NCBI GenBank assembly: GCA_031379665.1
Contig: JANNFI010000004.1
Coordinates: 11,347 to 75,346 of the forward strand
Length of the DNA: 64,000 nt
Source of the DNA: SZUA-254 sp031379665
Lineage (GTDB): Bacteria; Bacteroidota; Ignavibacteria; UBA10030; SZUA-254
Direction of reading: 5' to 3'
In this document: positions 1-8,847 of the stretch, one piece after another
Layout of the letters: each line of letters opens with the position of its first letter
Position numbering within the stretch: the first letter of the stretch is position 1
Made by a program: the position numbers and the translations under genes
Notes under the pieces: model-generated
The model's database searches: none
The model's input: the letters and a program-made list of their open reading frames with translations, nothing else
What the model was told of the DNA's origin: nothing

Positions 1-1170
1 GTAGTTGAGGAGGATGTAGGGATGAACGTCGTAGGCGATCCCGTTCGAGTAGGCGCCCGAACGCTTCCCCCCGGTCGGGTAGACGTCGATCCACCGTTCG
101 TCGAACGCCCGCCCGGAGACCCTCACATATTCCTCACCGAGCGGGGCGACCGATTCCAGGATTGATCGACGCGCTTCCTCGTACGGGTAGGCGCGGTCGA
201 CTTCCTTGATGAGCGGGGCATAGAGGTCGTAATAGTGGAGCCGGTCGACCCCGAGGATCCGGCGTCGCAGCCCGAGGTATCGGTGGAAGGTCGGGAGGTT
301 GTGGCGGATCGTCGAGATGAGGTTCCGGTAGACGCCCGCCGGAATGTTGTTGGCGTGGAGCGCAGCCTCGAGGCACGACGGATAGCGGCGGGCCCTCGCG
401 AAGAAGAGGTCCTTCCGCACCTGGGCGTTGAGTTGGGTGCCGAAGGTCCGCCGGTACTCGTGCAGTTTCGAAAAAAACGACTCGAACACCTTCGCGCGGT
501 CGATGCGCACGACCGAGGCCCGGTGGACGGCGAACGACGCCGGGTTGAGCGTGACACTCTCCCCGGCGGACAGTGTCACCGCGGGGTAGGGGAAGTCCGC
601 GTTGGAGAAAATGCCATAGATGTCGCCCGGTCCGTCGGCGAGGAGCCCCGCCTCGGCGATGATCCTCTCCTCCCCGGGGGTCCCGGTGTGTTCCCTCCTC
701 CGGACGATGTCGCCAAGATAATGTCGGTAGCGGGCCAGCCCGGGCTCGGCCTGGATGAATTTCCCGACCGTCTCCGGGCCGATCCTGAGGATTTCCGGCT
801 CGATGAATGACGCCGCCGATGCAAACACCGACCCGAGCTGGCCGATTTCGGCCTGCATCCCCAGGTAACCCGAATTTCTCGTGTCCTCGTCGGAGTTCAT
901 TCCCGCGTACGCAACGAGACGCATGTATTCCTTCCCGATCTCGTCGGCCGTCGTGAGGCACCCGAGCAGCATTCCCGCCGAGGTGCCGAGCGCGTCACGA
1001 TACTGACCGAGGTCGGGGAGGCGGGACGACAACTTTTCCCGCGCAACTCGCCAGGCGTCATCCCCCGGGTAGAGGTCGTGGAGGTTCCACGTGAATCGTT
1101 CCGGAATCGCGGTCCGGAGCCGTTCGGGGGGCGCCCCGGCCTCCGTGGGGTTGCTCAGTTCCTGGGTCAT
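1..1170 (-). CDS. pepF: Oligoendopeptidase F (M3B metallopeptidase), C-terminus cut by window edge
   Basis: The minus frame stays open from an ATG at 1170 to the window edge and gives about 390 residues. The N-terminus has the family-like WNLHDLYPGDDAW stretch, and the visible end reads GKRSGAYSNG followed by YDVHPYILLNY, the segment that precedes the zinc-binding HExxH helix in PepF proteins. The HExxH motif lies beyond the window, so catalytic competence cannot be judged. PepF is a cytoplasmic zinc peptidase that trims short peptides. The usual length is near 600 residues, so roughly the last third is missing. It is transcribed divergently from the 7TM-HD gene, and I saw no clear promoter for it. 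Family assignment is from recognised sequence, not a search. Confidence 0.85.
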   Translation of the reverse strand, partial: MTQELSNPTEAGAPPERLRTAIPERFTWNLHDLYPGDDAWRVAREKLSSRLPDLGQYRDALGTSAGMLLGCLTTADEIGKEYMRLVAYAGMNSDEDTRNSGYLGMQAEIGQLGSVFASAASFIEPEILRIGPETVGKFIQAEPGLARYRHYLGDIVRRREHTGTPGEERIIAEAGLLADGPGDIYGIFSNADFPYPAVTLSAGESVTLNPASFAVHRASVVRIDRAKVFESFFSKLHEYRRTFGTQLNAQVRKDLFFARARRYPSCLEAALHANNIPAGVYRNLISTIRHNLPTFHRYLGLRRRILGVDRLHYYDLYAPLIKEVDRAYPYEEARRSILESVAPLGEEYVRVSGRAFDERWIDVYPTGGKRSGAYSNGIAYDVHPYILLNY

Positions 1171-1282
1171 TCGAGGTTGTCGTTCCTGATGGCTGGTCGT
1201 CGGTTTAAGCGTCCGGCCGATTGTCCGGGCGCCGCAATGTTGAGGAATCAATGTACGGATTTCGTCAGGAATCTCCACGTTT

Positions 1283-1313
1283 TTGCTTCTCAACCCGCTT
1301 CTTCCCATATTTC
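1283..1313 (+). promoter_or_regulatory. Bacteroidota-type promoter, 7TM-HD gene
   Basis: TTG (1283-1285), 20-nt spacer, CATATTTC (1306-1313), one base off the TAnnTTTC variant seen elsewhere here. Transcription would begin about 6 nt later, at or next to the ATG at 1319, so the mRNA would be leaderless. Confidence 0.5.
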
Positions 1314-1318
1314 GCCGG

Positions 1319-3784
1319 ATGAAGCCCGGTTCCCTTGAAAAAACTTCACTGAGGGCGGCGCTTGGAAGGCTCAGGCGCAACCTGCGGAGCGGAAACTATC
1401 CCGTCTCGAAGGTCCTGATTTTCCTCGTGCTGACCGGGCTGCTGACCCTCCTCACGCCCCACGGCGAACTCGTGGAAATCTCCTATACCATCGGGAACGT
1501 CTGGGTCGACACCGACCTCGTTTCGCCCTTCCCGTTTCCCATCGTCAAGGATCCTGAACGCTACGCCGCTGAACTGGCGGCTGCCGATAAATCGGTCCCT
1601 CCCGTCTTCCGGCGGAGGGAGCTGGCGTACTCGGAAGCGGCCGATTCGCTCCTGGCGATGTGGACGGATCTGGCGATGGAAGTCAGAAAACGGACTGCAC
1701 TCGGGGGAGCCGCCGGGACCGGTGGGCCGGAGACGCAGGTTGCCGGGCTTGTGCAGATGCGGCTGATCGGGCCGGAGTGGGACGCTCTCTCGGAGATCGA
1801 CCGCTCATCGCGTGGGGGGATCCGGTCATTCCTCTCGGCCTCGTCCCGGGAAATCCTCGACATCCTCCGGGAGGTCTACGCTGCCGGGGTCCTCGACACG
1901 GGAAGGATAAAGCAGCAGCATCCGGTGATCGCCCTCCGGTTGGGCAACCGCGAGGAGCTCGTTCCTGTCGGACGGGTGTACGAACCCTCGGAGGCGCAGA
2001 GCGTCATTGGAGCAAGGATCGCCGCGGCGTACGGTGGGGCCGCGGGATCCGCGCTCCTGAAGGGGACGCTGGCGGTCTTTCGCCCGAACCTCGTCTTCGA
2101 CGAGGGAGAGAGCGCGGCCCTCCTCCAGTCAGCCAGAGATAACGTCCCCCGCACCATCGGGTACGTGCAGGAGAACGAGCGGATCGTGGGCAAACACGAG
2201 AAGATCACCCCCGAGGCGAAACTCAAGCTCGATTCATTCCTGAAGGCGAAGGCGGAACGGGCGATCGATTCCGGCGCCTGGCGGTACTGGGTGGGCAGCG
2301 CCCTCCACGTGGCGGTGATCCTGTCGATCTTCGGGATCTACCTCGTGCTCTTCCGGAGGAAGATCTACCGCGACAACGGCAAGCTGGTCCTGATCGCGCT
2401 GATCATCCTGATGGAGGCGGTTTTGGCCTGGCTCACCGTCAGACTGGATGTCCCACAGACGATGCAGTACCTCATCCTGGTCCCCGCGGGCTCGATGCTG
2501 CTGACCATCATCTTCGATTCCAGGATAGGATTCTTCGGAACGGTCGTCATCGCGTTCCTCGTCGCGAGCGTGCGGGGTAACGATTACGCGATCGCCCTCT
2601 CGTCGCTCATCGCCGGCGGTTTCGGTGCCTACACCGTGCGCGACATCCGGCACCGGACGCAGATCTTCCGGTCGCTCGTTTTCATCTTCCTCGGCTACGC
2701 CCTTTCGATCCTCGCGCTCGGGCTCGAACAGTTCGAATCGTTCGAGACCATCGCCACCCAGCTCTCGTTCGCCCTTGCGAACTCGGTCTTCTCGCCGGTG
2801 GTCACGTACGGACTCCTGATCTTCTTCGAAAAGGCGTTCAGGGTGACCACCGACCTGACGCTCCTCGAGCTCTCCGACATCAACCACCCGCTCCTGCGGC
2901 AGCTTTCCGAGAAGGCGCCGGGCACGTTCCACCACAGCATGGTCCTCGGCAACCTCTCCGAATCGGCCGCCGAGGCGATCGGCGCGAACCCGATCCTCGC
3001 CCGCGTCGGCGCGTACTTCCACGACGTCGGCAAATCGCTCAAGCCGGAATACTTCGTCGAGAACCAGATCGGCGCGCACAACAAGCACTCGCGGCTGCGG
3101 CCGAGGATGAGCGCCCTGATCATCGCCTCCCACGTCAAGGAGGGGGCGGAGCTCGGGAGGCAGCACCGGTTGCCGGAAAAAATCGTGGATTTCATCTATC
3201 AGCATCACGGCACCAACCGGATTTCGTTCTTCTACGAGAAGGCGGTGAAACAGGCCGCGAGGAAACAGGACGCCGATTCGATCCGCGAGGAGGATTTCCG
3301 GTATCCCGGCCCGAAACCACAATCGAAGGAGGCCGGGATCGTGATGCTTGCGGACTCCGTCGAGGCCTCGATCCGGTCGGTGGAATACCTCACGCCGCCG
3401 AAGATGGAGGAGCACATCGAGGAGATGATCCGGCAACGCTTCCTCGAGGGCCAGCTCGACGAATGCGAGCTGACGCTCCGTGACCTCTCGAAGATCCGTG
3501 AGGCGTTCCTGAAGATCCTCGTCGGGATCCATCACCAGCGGATCAGGTATCCCGACCAGCCGGAGGTGCCGGCCGGTCCGGAAACACCGGCCACGCCCGA
3601 GGCGGCACACGCATTGCAGGCAGCAGGAGCGCCTGACGCCGCCCCGAGGAAGACCCGGGAATCGGTCAGACGGGCCGCGATCGTGCCGGCAGTCGATCAA
3701 CCTGCTGGTCCACGCACCGATGCACCCGACCGTGATGATCCGCCACCGGCCTCGCCGCAGGGCCTGACGGAGGAGGGGCGATGA
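1319..3784 (+). CDS. pgpH: 7TM-HD family cyclic-di-AMP phosphodiesterase (PgpH-like)
   Basis: The protein has 821 residues. One N-terminal membrane segment (about 30-50) is followed by an extracytoplasmic 7TMR-HDED-like region to about 310. A cluster of seven or so membrane helices follows at about 320-510, then a cytoplasmic HD domain with HHS near 540 and FHDVGKS near 565. In Listeria PgpH this architecture hydrolyses the second messenger c-di-AMP; the same role is inferred here. The C-terminal tail (about 750-821) is Pro/Ala-rich and looks disordered. I chose ATG 1319 over an in-frame TTG at 1283 because that TTG fits the -33 element of the promoter. The stop overlaps the next start (ATGA), which suggests translational coupling with the recombinase gene. 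Confidence 0.85.
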   Translation: MKPGSLEKTSLRAALGRLRRNLRSGNYPVSKVLIFLVLTGLLTLLTPHGELVEISYTIGNVWVDTDLVSPFPFPIVKDPERYAAELAAADKSVPPVFRRRELAYSEAADSLLAMWTDLAMEVRKRTALGGAAGTGGPETQVAGLVQMRLIGPEWDALSEIDRSSRGGIRSFLSASSREILDILREVYAAGVLDTGRIKQQHPVIALRLGNREELVPVGRVYEPSEAQSVIGARIAAAYGGAAGSALLKGTLAVFRPNLVFDEGESAALLQSARDNVPRTIGYVQENERIVGKHEKITPEAKLKLDSFLKAKAERAIDSGAWRYWVGSALHVAVILSIFGIYLVLFRRKIYRDNGKLVLIALIILMEAVLAWLTVRLDVPQTMQYLILVPAGSMLLTIIFDSRIGFFGTVVIAFLVASVRGNDYAIALSSLIAGGFGAYTVRDIRHRTQIFRSLVFIFLGYALSILALGLEQFESFETIATQLSFALANSVFSPVVTYGLLIFFEKAFRVTTDLTLLELSDINHPLLRQLSEKAPGTFHHSMVLGNLSESAAEAIGANPILARVGAYFHDVGKSLKPEYFVENQIGAHNKHSRLRPRMSALIIASHVKEGAELGRQHRLPEKIVDFIYQHHGTNRISFFYEKAVKQAARKQDADSIREEDFRYPGPKPQSKEAGIVMLADSVEASIRSVEYLTPPKMEEHIEEMIRQRFLEGQLDECELTLRDLSKIREAFLKILVGIHHQRIRYPDQPEVPAGPETPATPEAAHALQAAGAPDAAPRKTRESVRRAAIVPAVDQPAGPRTDAPDRDDPPPASPQGLTEEGR

Positions 3785-4671
3785 ATCCCGCGCTGCGGAA
3801 CTACCTCCATTTCCTCCGACTCGAAAAGAACTCCTCAGCCAACACGGTGGATTCGTATCGGCGGGACCTCGAACGATTCCTCTCATTTCTCGATGACGCG
3901 GGCATCGCCTCACCGGGGGATGCCGGCGAGGAGAGGGTCGCCCGGTTCGTGAAGCTGCTGGGGGAACTGGGCCTTGCGCCCCGTTCGATCTCGCGCAACG
4001 TCACGGCGATCAAAATGTTCTACCGGTTCCTCGTCGCCGAAAAGGAAGTCTCGGTCGACCCGACTCAGAACCTCGACCTCCCGAAGCTCTCACGGACGCT
4101 TCCCGAGGTGCTCAACCCGGCGGAGATCGAGTCGATCCTCGCTCAACCGGACGCTGCGTCACCGCTCGGCATCAGGGACCGCGCGATCCTCGAGACTCTC
4201 TACGCGACCGGTATCAGGGTTTCCGAGCTCGTCACCCTCACCCAGGCGAACGTCTTCCACGACGACCGGTTCGTGCGCGTGACCGGGAAGGGGTCGAAGG
4301 AAAGAATCGTGCCGATCGGCCGGTCGGCCCTCGACTGGATCACGCGGTACCAGTCCCGGACGCGGGCCGGCCTCGCCCGGGTCCGTGGCGCCTCCGACGT
4401 CCTCTTCCTGAACGCCAGGGGGACGCCGATCTCGCGAATGGCAGTCTGGACCATCGTCAGGTCGTACACCCTGAAGTCGGGGATCGGGAGGGACGTCCAT
4501 CCCCATACGTTCCGGCACTCCTTCGCGACGCACCTCCTCGAGGGGGGAGCGGACCTCCGCTCGGTCCAGGAAATGCTCGGACACGTCAGCATCACCACGA
4601 CGCAGATCTACACCCACATCGACCGGGAATACCTGCGGGAAGTCCACAAGACGTACCACCCCCGCGCCTGA
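3781..4671 (+). CDS. xerD: Tyrosine recombinase XerC/XerD
   Basis: The 296-residue protein has the normal Xer size. An N-terminal SAM-like DNA-binding domain (about 1-90) is followed by a catalytic domain. The catalytic residues are recognisable: Arg in TGIRVSEL (about 146), Lys in GKGSKERIVPI (about 172), HxxR in HTFRHSFATHLLEGG (about 241-244), His in LGHVSITTTQ and the nucleophile Tyr in QIYTHID (about 277). Xer recombinases resolve chromosome dimers at dif together with FtsK, and an ftsK gene lies 49 kb downstream. No mobile-element boundary flanks it and it sits in a housekeeping run, so a chromosomal Xer is more likely than a phage integrase. XerC and XerD cannot be separated confidently here. 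Confidence 0.9.
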   Translation: MNPALRNYLHFLRLEKNSSANTVDSYRRDLERFLSFLDDAGIASPGDAGEERVARFVKLLGELGLAPRSISRNVTAIKMFYRFLVAEKEVSVDPTQNLDLPKLSRTLPEVLNPAEIESILAQPDAASPLGIRDRAILETLYATGIRVSELVTLTQANVFHDDRFVRVTGKGSKERIVPIGRSALDWITRYQSRTRAGLARVRGASDVLFLNARGTPISRMAVWTIVRSYTLKSGIGRDVHPHTFRHSFATHLLEGGADLRSVQEMLGHVSITTTQIYTHIDREYLREVHKTYHPRA

Positions 4672-4702
4672 CGCCGACGGCACGAGACCAATCCCACAGG
4701 CC

Positions 4703-5365
4703 ATGCCAGAGCAACTCGCCGTTCTCCCGATCCTTCTTTTCTCCGTCGTCGTTCACGAACTCGCCCACGGGTGGATGGCGCTGAAGCTCGGGGACACGAC
4801 GGCCCGCGACCTGGGGCGGCTCACGCTCAATCCCATCCCCCACCTCGACCCGGTCGGATCGGTCATCGTCCCTTTGATTTCGCTTGCGACCGCCGGGAGG
4901 GTGTTCATCGCGTGGGCCAAACCGGTTCCGGTCAACCCGGCCAACTTTTCCAGGCCGAAACGGGACGACATCCTTGTGGCTCTCGTTGGCCCCTTTTCGA
5001 ATCTCGTCCTGGCGGCCTTCTCGACGCTGATGTTCATTGGCATCGCGAAACTCTCACCGCTCGCCGACCCGGGCGGCGTCGCCGATGAGGCCTTCCGGTT
5101 CCTCCTGCGGATGTTCCACGGAGGGATCGTGTTGAACATCATCCTGGGCCTGTTCAACCTCATCCCCGTTCCTCCGCTCGACGGGTCCCACGTCGTCGCC
5201 TCGCTCCTGCCGGCGTCCGCCGGCGCCCGGTACCGGAGCATCGGTTTCTTCGGCCTCTTCGCCGTGATACTGCTGATGCAATACGGGCCCTTCCTCGGGG
5301 TGTTTTACTCCGCGGTCGACGCGCTGATGTATCCGTTCCAGGCCCTCATCAACGCCTCCATCTGA
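4703..5365 (+). CDS. Site-2 protease family (M50) membrane metalloprotease
   Basis: The 220-residue, strongly hydrophobic protein carries HELAHG (His18, Glu19, His22) in its first transmembrane helix. A second conserved block, NLIPVPPLDGSHV (about 154-166), holds the Asp that completes the zinc site. Size and motif order fit the short bacterial S2P class without a PDZ domain (YwhC-like). Such enzymes cut substrates within the membrane; no substrate is suggested by the neighbours. It starts 31 bp after xerD and its stop abuts the lysA ATG, so it is probably in one operon with lysA and asd. Confidence 0.85.
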   Translation: MPEQLAVLPILLFSVVVHELAHGWMALKLGDTTARDLGRLTLNPIPHLDPVGSVIVPLISLATAGRVFIAWAKPVPVNPANFSRPKRDDILVALVGPFSNLVLAAFSTLMFIGIAKLSPLADPGGVADEAFRFLLRMFHGGIVLNIILGLFNLIPVPPLDGSHVVASLLPASAGARYRSIGFFGLFAVILLMQYGPFLGVFYSAVDALMYPFQALINASI

Positions 5366-6646
5366 ATGGAATCATTCACCTTCAGAAACGACGAGCTCTG
5401 GTGCGAGGACGTGCGAGTGGCCGACATTGCATCGCGCGAGGGCACTCCCGTCTACATCTACAGCCGCGCCTCAGTGCGCGACCACTGTGCGTGGTTCGAA
5501 AACGCCTTGCGCGAGCTCCCGCACCTTTCCTGCTACGCCGTGAAGGCGAACGCCGGGGCGCCGTTGCTTCGGGAAATCGCCGCGGCGGGCCTCGGCGCGG
5601 ACATCGGATCGCACGGTGAGCTCCACCTTGCCTTGCGCGCGGGCTTCAATCCCGCGACGGTCACATTCAGCGGGGTCGGCAAGCGTGACGACGAGATCGA
5701 GGCGGCCCTCGGCGCGGGCATTCATTCGCTGAACGTAGAATCGGCGGACGAACTCGACGTCGTCGACTCGGTCGCGCGCCGGCTCGGCTCGACGGCGCGT
5801 GTGCTCCTGAGGGTCAACCCGGGGATCGACGCCCCGACGCACCCCCACATCGCCACGGGAGGGGGGGCCACGAAGTTCGGGATGGGGTGGGCCGACGTCG
5901 CCGGCCTCGTCGACGGGAGGGCGCGGTTCGCGAACGTCCGCATCTCGGGAGTTCACAGCCACATCGGTTCGCAGATTGTGACCCCGGGGTCGTTCACCGC
6001 CGCCGCGCGCGCGCTCGTGGAATTCTTTCGCAACCTGAATGCCCGCGGGGCCGGGCTGGAGATGATCAATATCGGGGGTGGGTTCGGGGTGCAGTACAGG
6101 AATTACCTTTCGCACGCGCTCGTTCCGCCGGACCCCGAGGCCGGGGACGCCGGCGTGACCACCGCGGGGATGATCGCGGAGCTCCTTCCCGACCTCAGGG
6201 CCGCCGGCGTCACAGTCCTCCTCCAGCCGGGCCGCTCGCTCGTCGCGCATTCTGGCATCTTAGTCGCAAAAGTGTTATATATGAAGCGGAATGAGAAAAA
6301 ATTCGTGGTCGTCGACGCCGGAATGAACGACATCCTGAGGCCGAGCCTCTATCACTCGTGGCATCAAATCGTACCCCTCCGCCTCAATCCTGCGACGGGG
6401 CTGCCGGCAGATACCGAGCTGGCCGACGTCGTGGGGCCCCTCTGTGAGACCGCTGACACCCTCGGCGAGGGGAGGGTGCTGCCCGGCTTGCGCCGTGGTG
6501 ACCACCTCGCGCTCCTCTGCGCGGGCGCGTACGGTTCGGTCCTTTCATCCAACTATAATATGCGCCTGCGGCCCGCCGAGGTGATCGTTGACGGGGATCG
6601 GTTCGACGTTTTCAAGCCGCGCGAATCGTTGGAGGACCTCGGCTGA
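5366..6646 (+). CDS. lysA: Diaminopimelate decarboxylase
   Basis: A 426-residue fold-III PLP enzyme that converts meso-diaminopimelate to L-lysine, the last step of lysine synthesis. The PLP lysine is in SCYAVKANAG (about residue 59). The HSHIGSQ block, the glycine-rich INIGGGFGVQY block and the C-terminal CAGAYGSVLSSNYN segment typical of LysA are all present. It is directly followed by asd, whose product feeds the same aspartate-derived pathway, so the pair forms a lysine/DAP unit. An aspartate aminotransferase gene that could supply aspartate is 35 kb away. The start is the ATG immediately after the previous stop. Confidence 0.93.
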   Translation: MESFTFRNDELWCEDVRVADIASREGTPVYIYSRASVRDHCAWFENALRELPHLSCYAVKANAGAPLLREIAAAGLGADIGSHGELHLALRAGFNPATVTFSGVGKRDDEIEAALGAGIHSLNVESADELDVVDSVARRLGSTARVLLRVNPGIDAPTHPHIATGGGATKFGMGWADVAGLVDGRARFANVRISGVHSHIGSQIVTPGSFTAAARALVEFFRNLNARGAGLEMINIGGGFGVQYRNYLSHALVPPDPEAGDAGVTTAGMIAELLPDLRAAGVTVLLQPGRSLVAHSGILVAKVLYMKRNEKKFVVVDAGMNDILRPSLYHSWHQIVPLRLNPATGLPADTELADVVGPLCETADTLGEGRVLPGLRRGDHLALLCAGAYGSVLSSNYNMRLRPAEVIVDGDRFDVFKPRESLEDLG

Positions 6647-7717
6647 GTGGCTGACGCGAAACGTAGCTGGAACGTGGCCGTTGTTGGGGCCACCGGTCTG
6701 GTGGGACGAAAGATGCTCCAGGTCCTCGCCGAACGCAAGTTTCCCGCCGCATCGGTGAGGGCCCTCGCATCGGGCCGCTCGGCCGGCTCGACCGTGCCCT
6801 ACGCCGGGAACGAAATCCCGGTCTCCGAACTGACCCGAGGAAGTTTTGCAGGAATCGACATCGCGCTCTTTTCGGCAGGGGCGACCGTCAGCAGGGAATT
6901 CGCTCCGGCCGCCGTGGACGCCGGTGCGCTCGTGATCGACAACAGCAGTGCGTTCAGGATGGACGAGGGCATCCCGCTTGCGGTCCCCGAGGTGAACCCG
7001 GGCGTCATCGCCGGCTACAGGGGCATCATCGCCAATCCAAACTGCTCCACCATCCAGCTTGTCGTCATTCTCAAGCCGCTCCACGATCGGTGGAAGATCA
7101 GGAGGGTGGTGGTATCGACGTACCAGTCGGTGACGGGCGCCGGGAAGCGCGCCGTGAGCCAGCTTGAAGGCGAGATCTCCGGCCAGTCCGGTGTCGAGAT
7201 GAAATTCCCCCACCGGATCGCGTACAACGCCCTGCCCCAGGTCGACGTCTTCGTCGAGGGCGGGCAGACCCGCGAGGAATTGAAAATGACGAACGAGACC
7301 AGGAAGATCATGGGCGATCCCTCGATCCTCCTTACCGCCACCTGCGTCCGAATCCCTACAACGGGCGGGCACAGCGAATCGGTCAACATCGAGTTTGAAC
7401 GCCCGTTCGAGGTGTCCGAAGTTGCGGCGCTGCTGGCCCGATCGCCCGGCGTCACGCTGCAGGACGACCCGGACAAGGGCATCTACCCGATGCCGATCTG
7501 GTCCGACGACACCGACGATGTGTTCGTCGGCAGGATCCGCCGCGATCCGACCGTTCCAAACGGGCTCAACCTCTGGATCGTCTCCGACAACCTCCGGAAA
7601 GGGGCGGCGACAAACGCCATCCAGATCGCTGAGTGCTGGATCGCCGGTCGGCAGACCCCGGGCCGTGAACCGTCAATCCGCAAACCATCACATCACACAG
7701 AAAGGACAGCTCCATGA
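6647..7717 (+). CDS. asd: Aspartate-semialdehyde dehydrogenase
   Basis: Reduces aspartyl-phosphate to aspartate semialdehyde, the branch point to lysine/DAP, threonine and methionine. The GTG start directly follows the lysA stop. The NADP-binding motif VVGATGLVGRKML is at about 10-22. The catalytic Cys is in IANPNCSTIQ (about 131) and the conserved GHSESVNIEF segment holds the catalytic His. The family-typical ending IAECW is followed by about 25 extra residues, rich in Arg, Pro, His and Thr, that run into the next gene and overlap its ATG. That tail looks like translated spacer rather than domain. At 356 residues it is slightly longer than typical because of this tail. Confidence 0.93.
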   Translation: MADAKRSWNVAVVGATGLVGRKMLQVLAERKFPAASVRALASGRSAGSTVPYAGNEIPVSELTRGSFAGIDIALFSAGATVSREFAPAAVDAGALVIDNSSAFRMDEGIPLAVPEVNPGVIAGYRGIIANPNCSTIQLVVILKPLHDRWKIRRVVVSTYQSVTGAGKRAVSQLEGEISGQSGVEMKFPHRIAYNALPQVDVFVEGGQTREELKMTNETRKIMGDPSILLTATCVRIPTTGGHSESVNIEFERPFEVSEVAALLARSPGVTLQDDPDKGIYPMPIWSDDTDDVFVGRIRRDPTVPNGLNLWIVSDNLRKGAATNAIQIAECWIAGRQTPGREPSIRKPSHHTERTAP

Positions 7718-8295
7718 AATCGCTCCTCGCCGTACTGCTGTTGACCGCCACACTCTCGCCCGCCGGCGAGCTCAAATCGCTGAAGGCCGGCGACGCCGTT
7801 CCCGCGTTTGCCCTGAAGAACTACGACGGGAAGGAAGTCACCCTCGAAGGGGTCCTCAAGGAGAACCAGTACGCCGTGGTGATGTTCATCGCCACACGCT
7901 GCCCGGTCTCGAACGCCTACAACACCCGCATGGCCGGCCTGGCCGCCGACTTCGCCGGAAAAAAAATCACCTTCGTCGGTATCAACTCGAACAAGAGCGA
8001 AACGGTCGATGAGATCCGCGACCACGCGAAGGAACATAAGTTCGGTTTCCCGGTCGTGAAGGATCCCAGCAACGTCATCGCCGACGCCTACGGCGCGATG
8101 GTGACCCCGGAAATCTTCGTGGTCGGCAAGGACATGAAGGTGGTCTACCACGGCCGCATCGACGACAGCAAGAAGGAAGGCGACGTGACGAAGAAGGACC
8201 TCTCCGAGGCCCTGACCGCGCTCCTCGCAGGGAAGGGAGTCTCGAAGGAGCAGCCGAAGGCCTTCGGTTGCACGATCAAACGGCTGGGCGAATAA
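7714..8295 (+). CDS. Secreted thioredoxin-like (redoxin) protein
   Basis: The 193-residue protein begins with a cleavable-looking signal peptide (MKSLLAVLLLTATLSPAG) followed by an AhpC/TSA-type redoxin fold. It has a single peroxidatic-like Cys in ATRCPVSNAYN (about 64) where thioredoxins have CxxC, and a second Cys near the end in AFGCTIKR (about 188). This arrangement fits the secreted redoxin-domain family common in Bacteroidota and Planctomycetes, probably periplasmic thiol chemistry or peroxide reduction. The ATG overlaps the asd stop (ATGA). It is followed 8 bp later by a TlpA-like lipoprotein, so two periplasmic thiol proteins are paired. The substrate is unknown. Confidence 0.75.
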   Translation: MKSLLAVLLLTATLSPAGELKSLKAGDAVPAFALKNYDGKEVTLEGVLKENQYAVVMFIATRCPVSNAYNTRMAGLAADFAGKKITFVGINSNKSETVDEIRDHAKEHKFGFPVVKDPSNVIADAYGAMVTPEIFVVGKDMKVVYHGRIDDSKKEGDVTKKDLSEALTALLAGKGVSKEQPKAFGCTIKRLGE

Positions 8296-8303
8296 TCCGC
8301 AGG

Positions 8304-8828
8304 ATGCGGACGGGCGCCGCGCTCATCGCAGGGCTGGCGGGAGCGATCGCCGTCGCCGGCGTGCTGGCGTTCGCGGGATGCTCCGGAAGGGCGGCGGTCG
8401 AACCGGTGACGGCCATCCAGGTCGATTCGCTCCTCAGATCATCGGAGGCGAAGGTCATCCTGCTGAACGTGTGGGCGACCTGGTGTCAACCCTGCCTCGA
8501 CGAAATGCCCGCGATTGTGAAGCTCCGCGCGGAGTTCAACCACCGAGACCTCGAGGTTATCCTGCTCTCGGCTGACGACCTCTCTGAGCGGGACAGCGCC
8601 GTGGTCCCGTTCCTCGGCAGGGTGGGGGTGGACTTCCCCACGTATATCTTCGCGCAGATGCCAGGTGATGGGCAGGATGCGCTCATCCGGTCGCTCGACC
8701 CCGAGTGGTCGGGCGCCCTCCCGGCGACGTTTCTCACGGTGCGCGGATCCGGCACGACACGGACCCTCGTCGGTGAGCGGTCCTATGAGGTCTTGAAGCG
8801 GGAAGTGGAGGTCCTCCTCCCCGAATGA
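8304..8828 (+). CDS. TlpA-like thioredoxin-fold lipoprotein
   Basis: The 174-residue protein has an N-terminal hydrophobic signal ending in a lipobox-like LAFAGC (Cys about 29), so membrane anchoring in the periplasm is likely. The thioredoxin active site WATWCQPCLDEMP (CxxC about 61-64) is intact, unlike in the redoxin protein upstream. TlpA/ResA-type proteins reduce disulfides in apocytochromes or other periplasmic clients; the client here is unknown. I chose ATG 8304 over an upstream in-frame codon that would place the start inside the preceding gene and before the signal peptide. It lies between a redoxin gene and the methyltransferase gene. Confidence 0.75.
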   Translation: MRTGAALIAGLAGAIAVAGVLAFAGCSGRAAVEPVTAIQVDSLLRSSEAKVILLNVWATWCQPCLDEMPAIVKLRAEFNHRDLEVILLSADDLSERDSAVVPFLGRVGVDFPTYIFAQMPGDGQDALIRSLDPEWSGALPATFLTVRGSGTTRTLVGERSYEVLKREVEVLLPE

Positions 8829-8847
8829 AACTGACATCCGACAACGC

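Noticed and set aside
3781..4671. Tyrosine recombinase as evidence of a mobile element
   Set aside because: It sits in an ATGA-coupled chromosomal run with no flanking repeats, tRNA insertion or cargo. Motifs and length fit chromosomal XerC/D.
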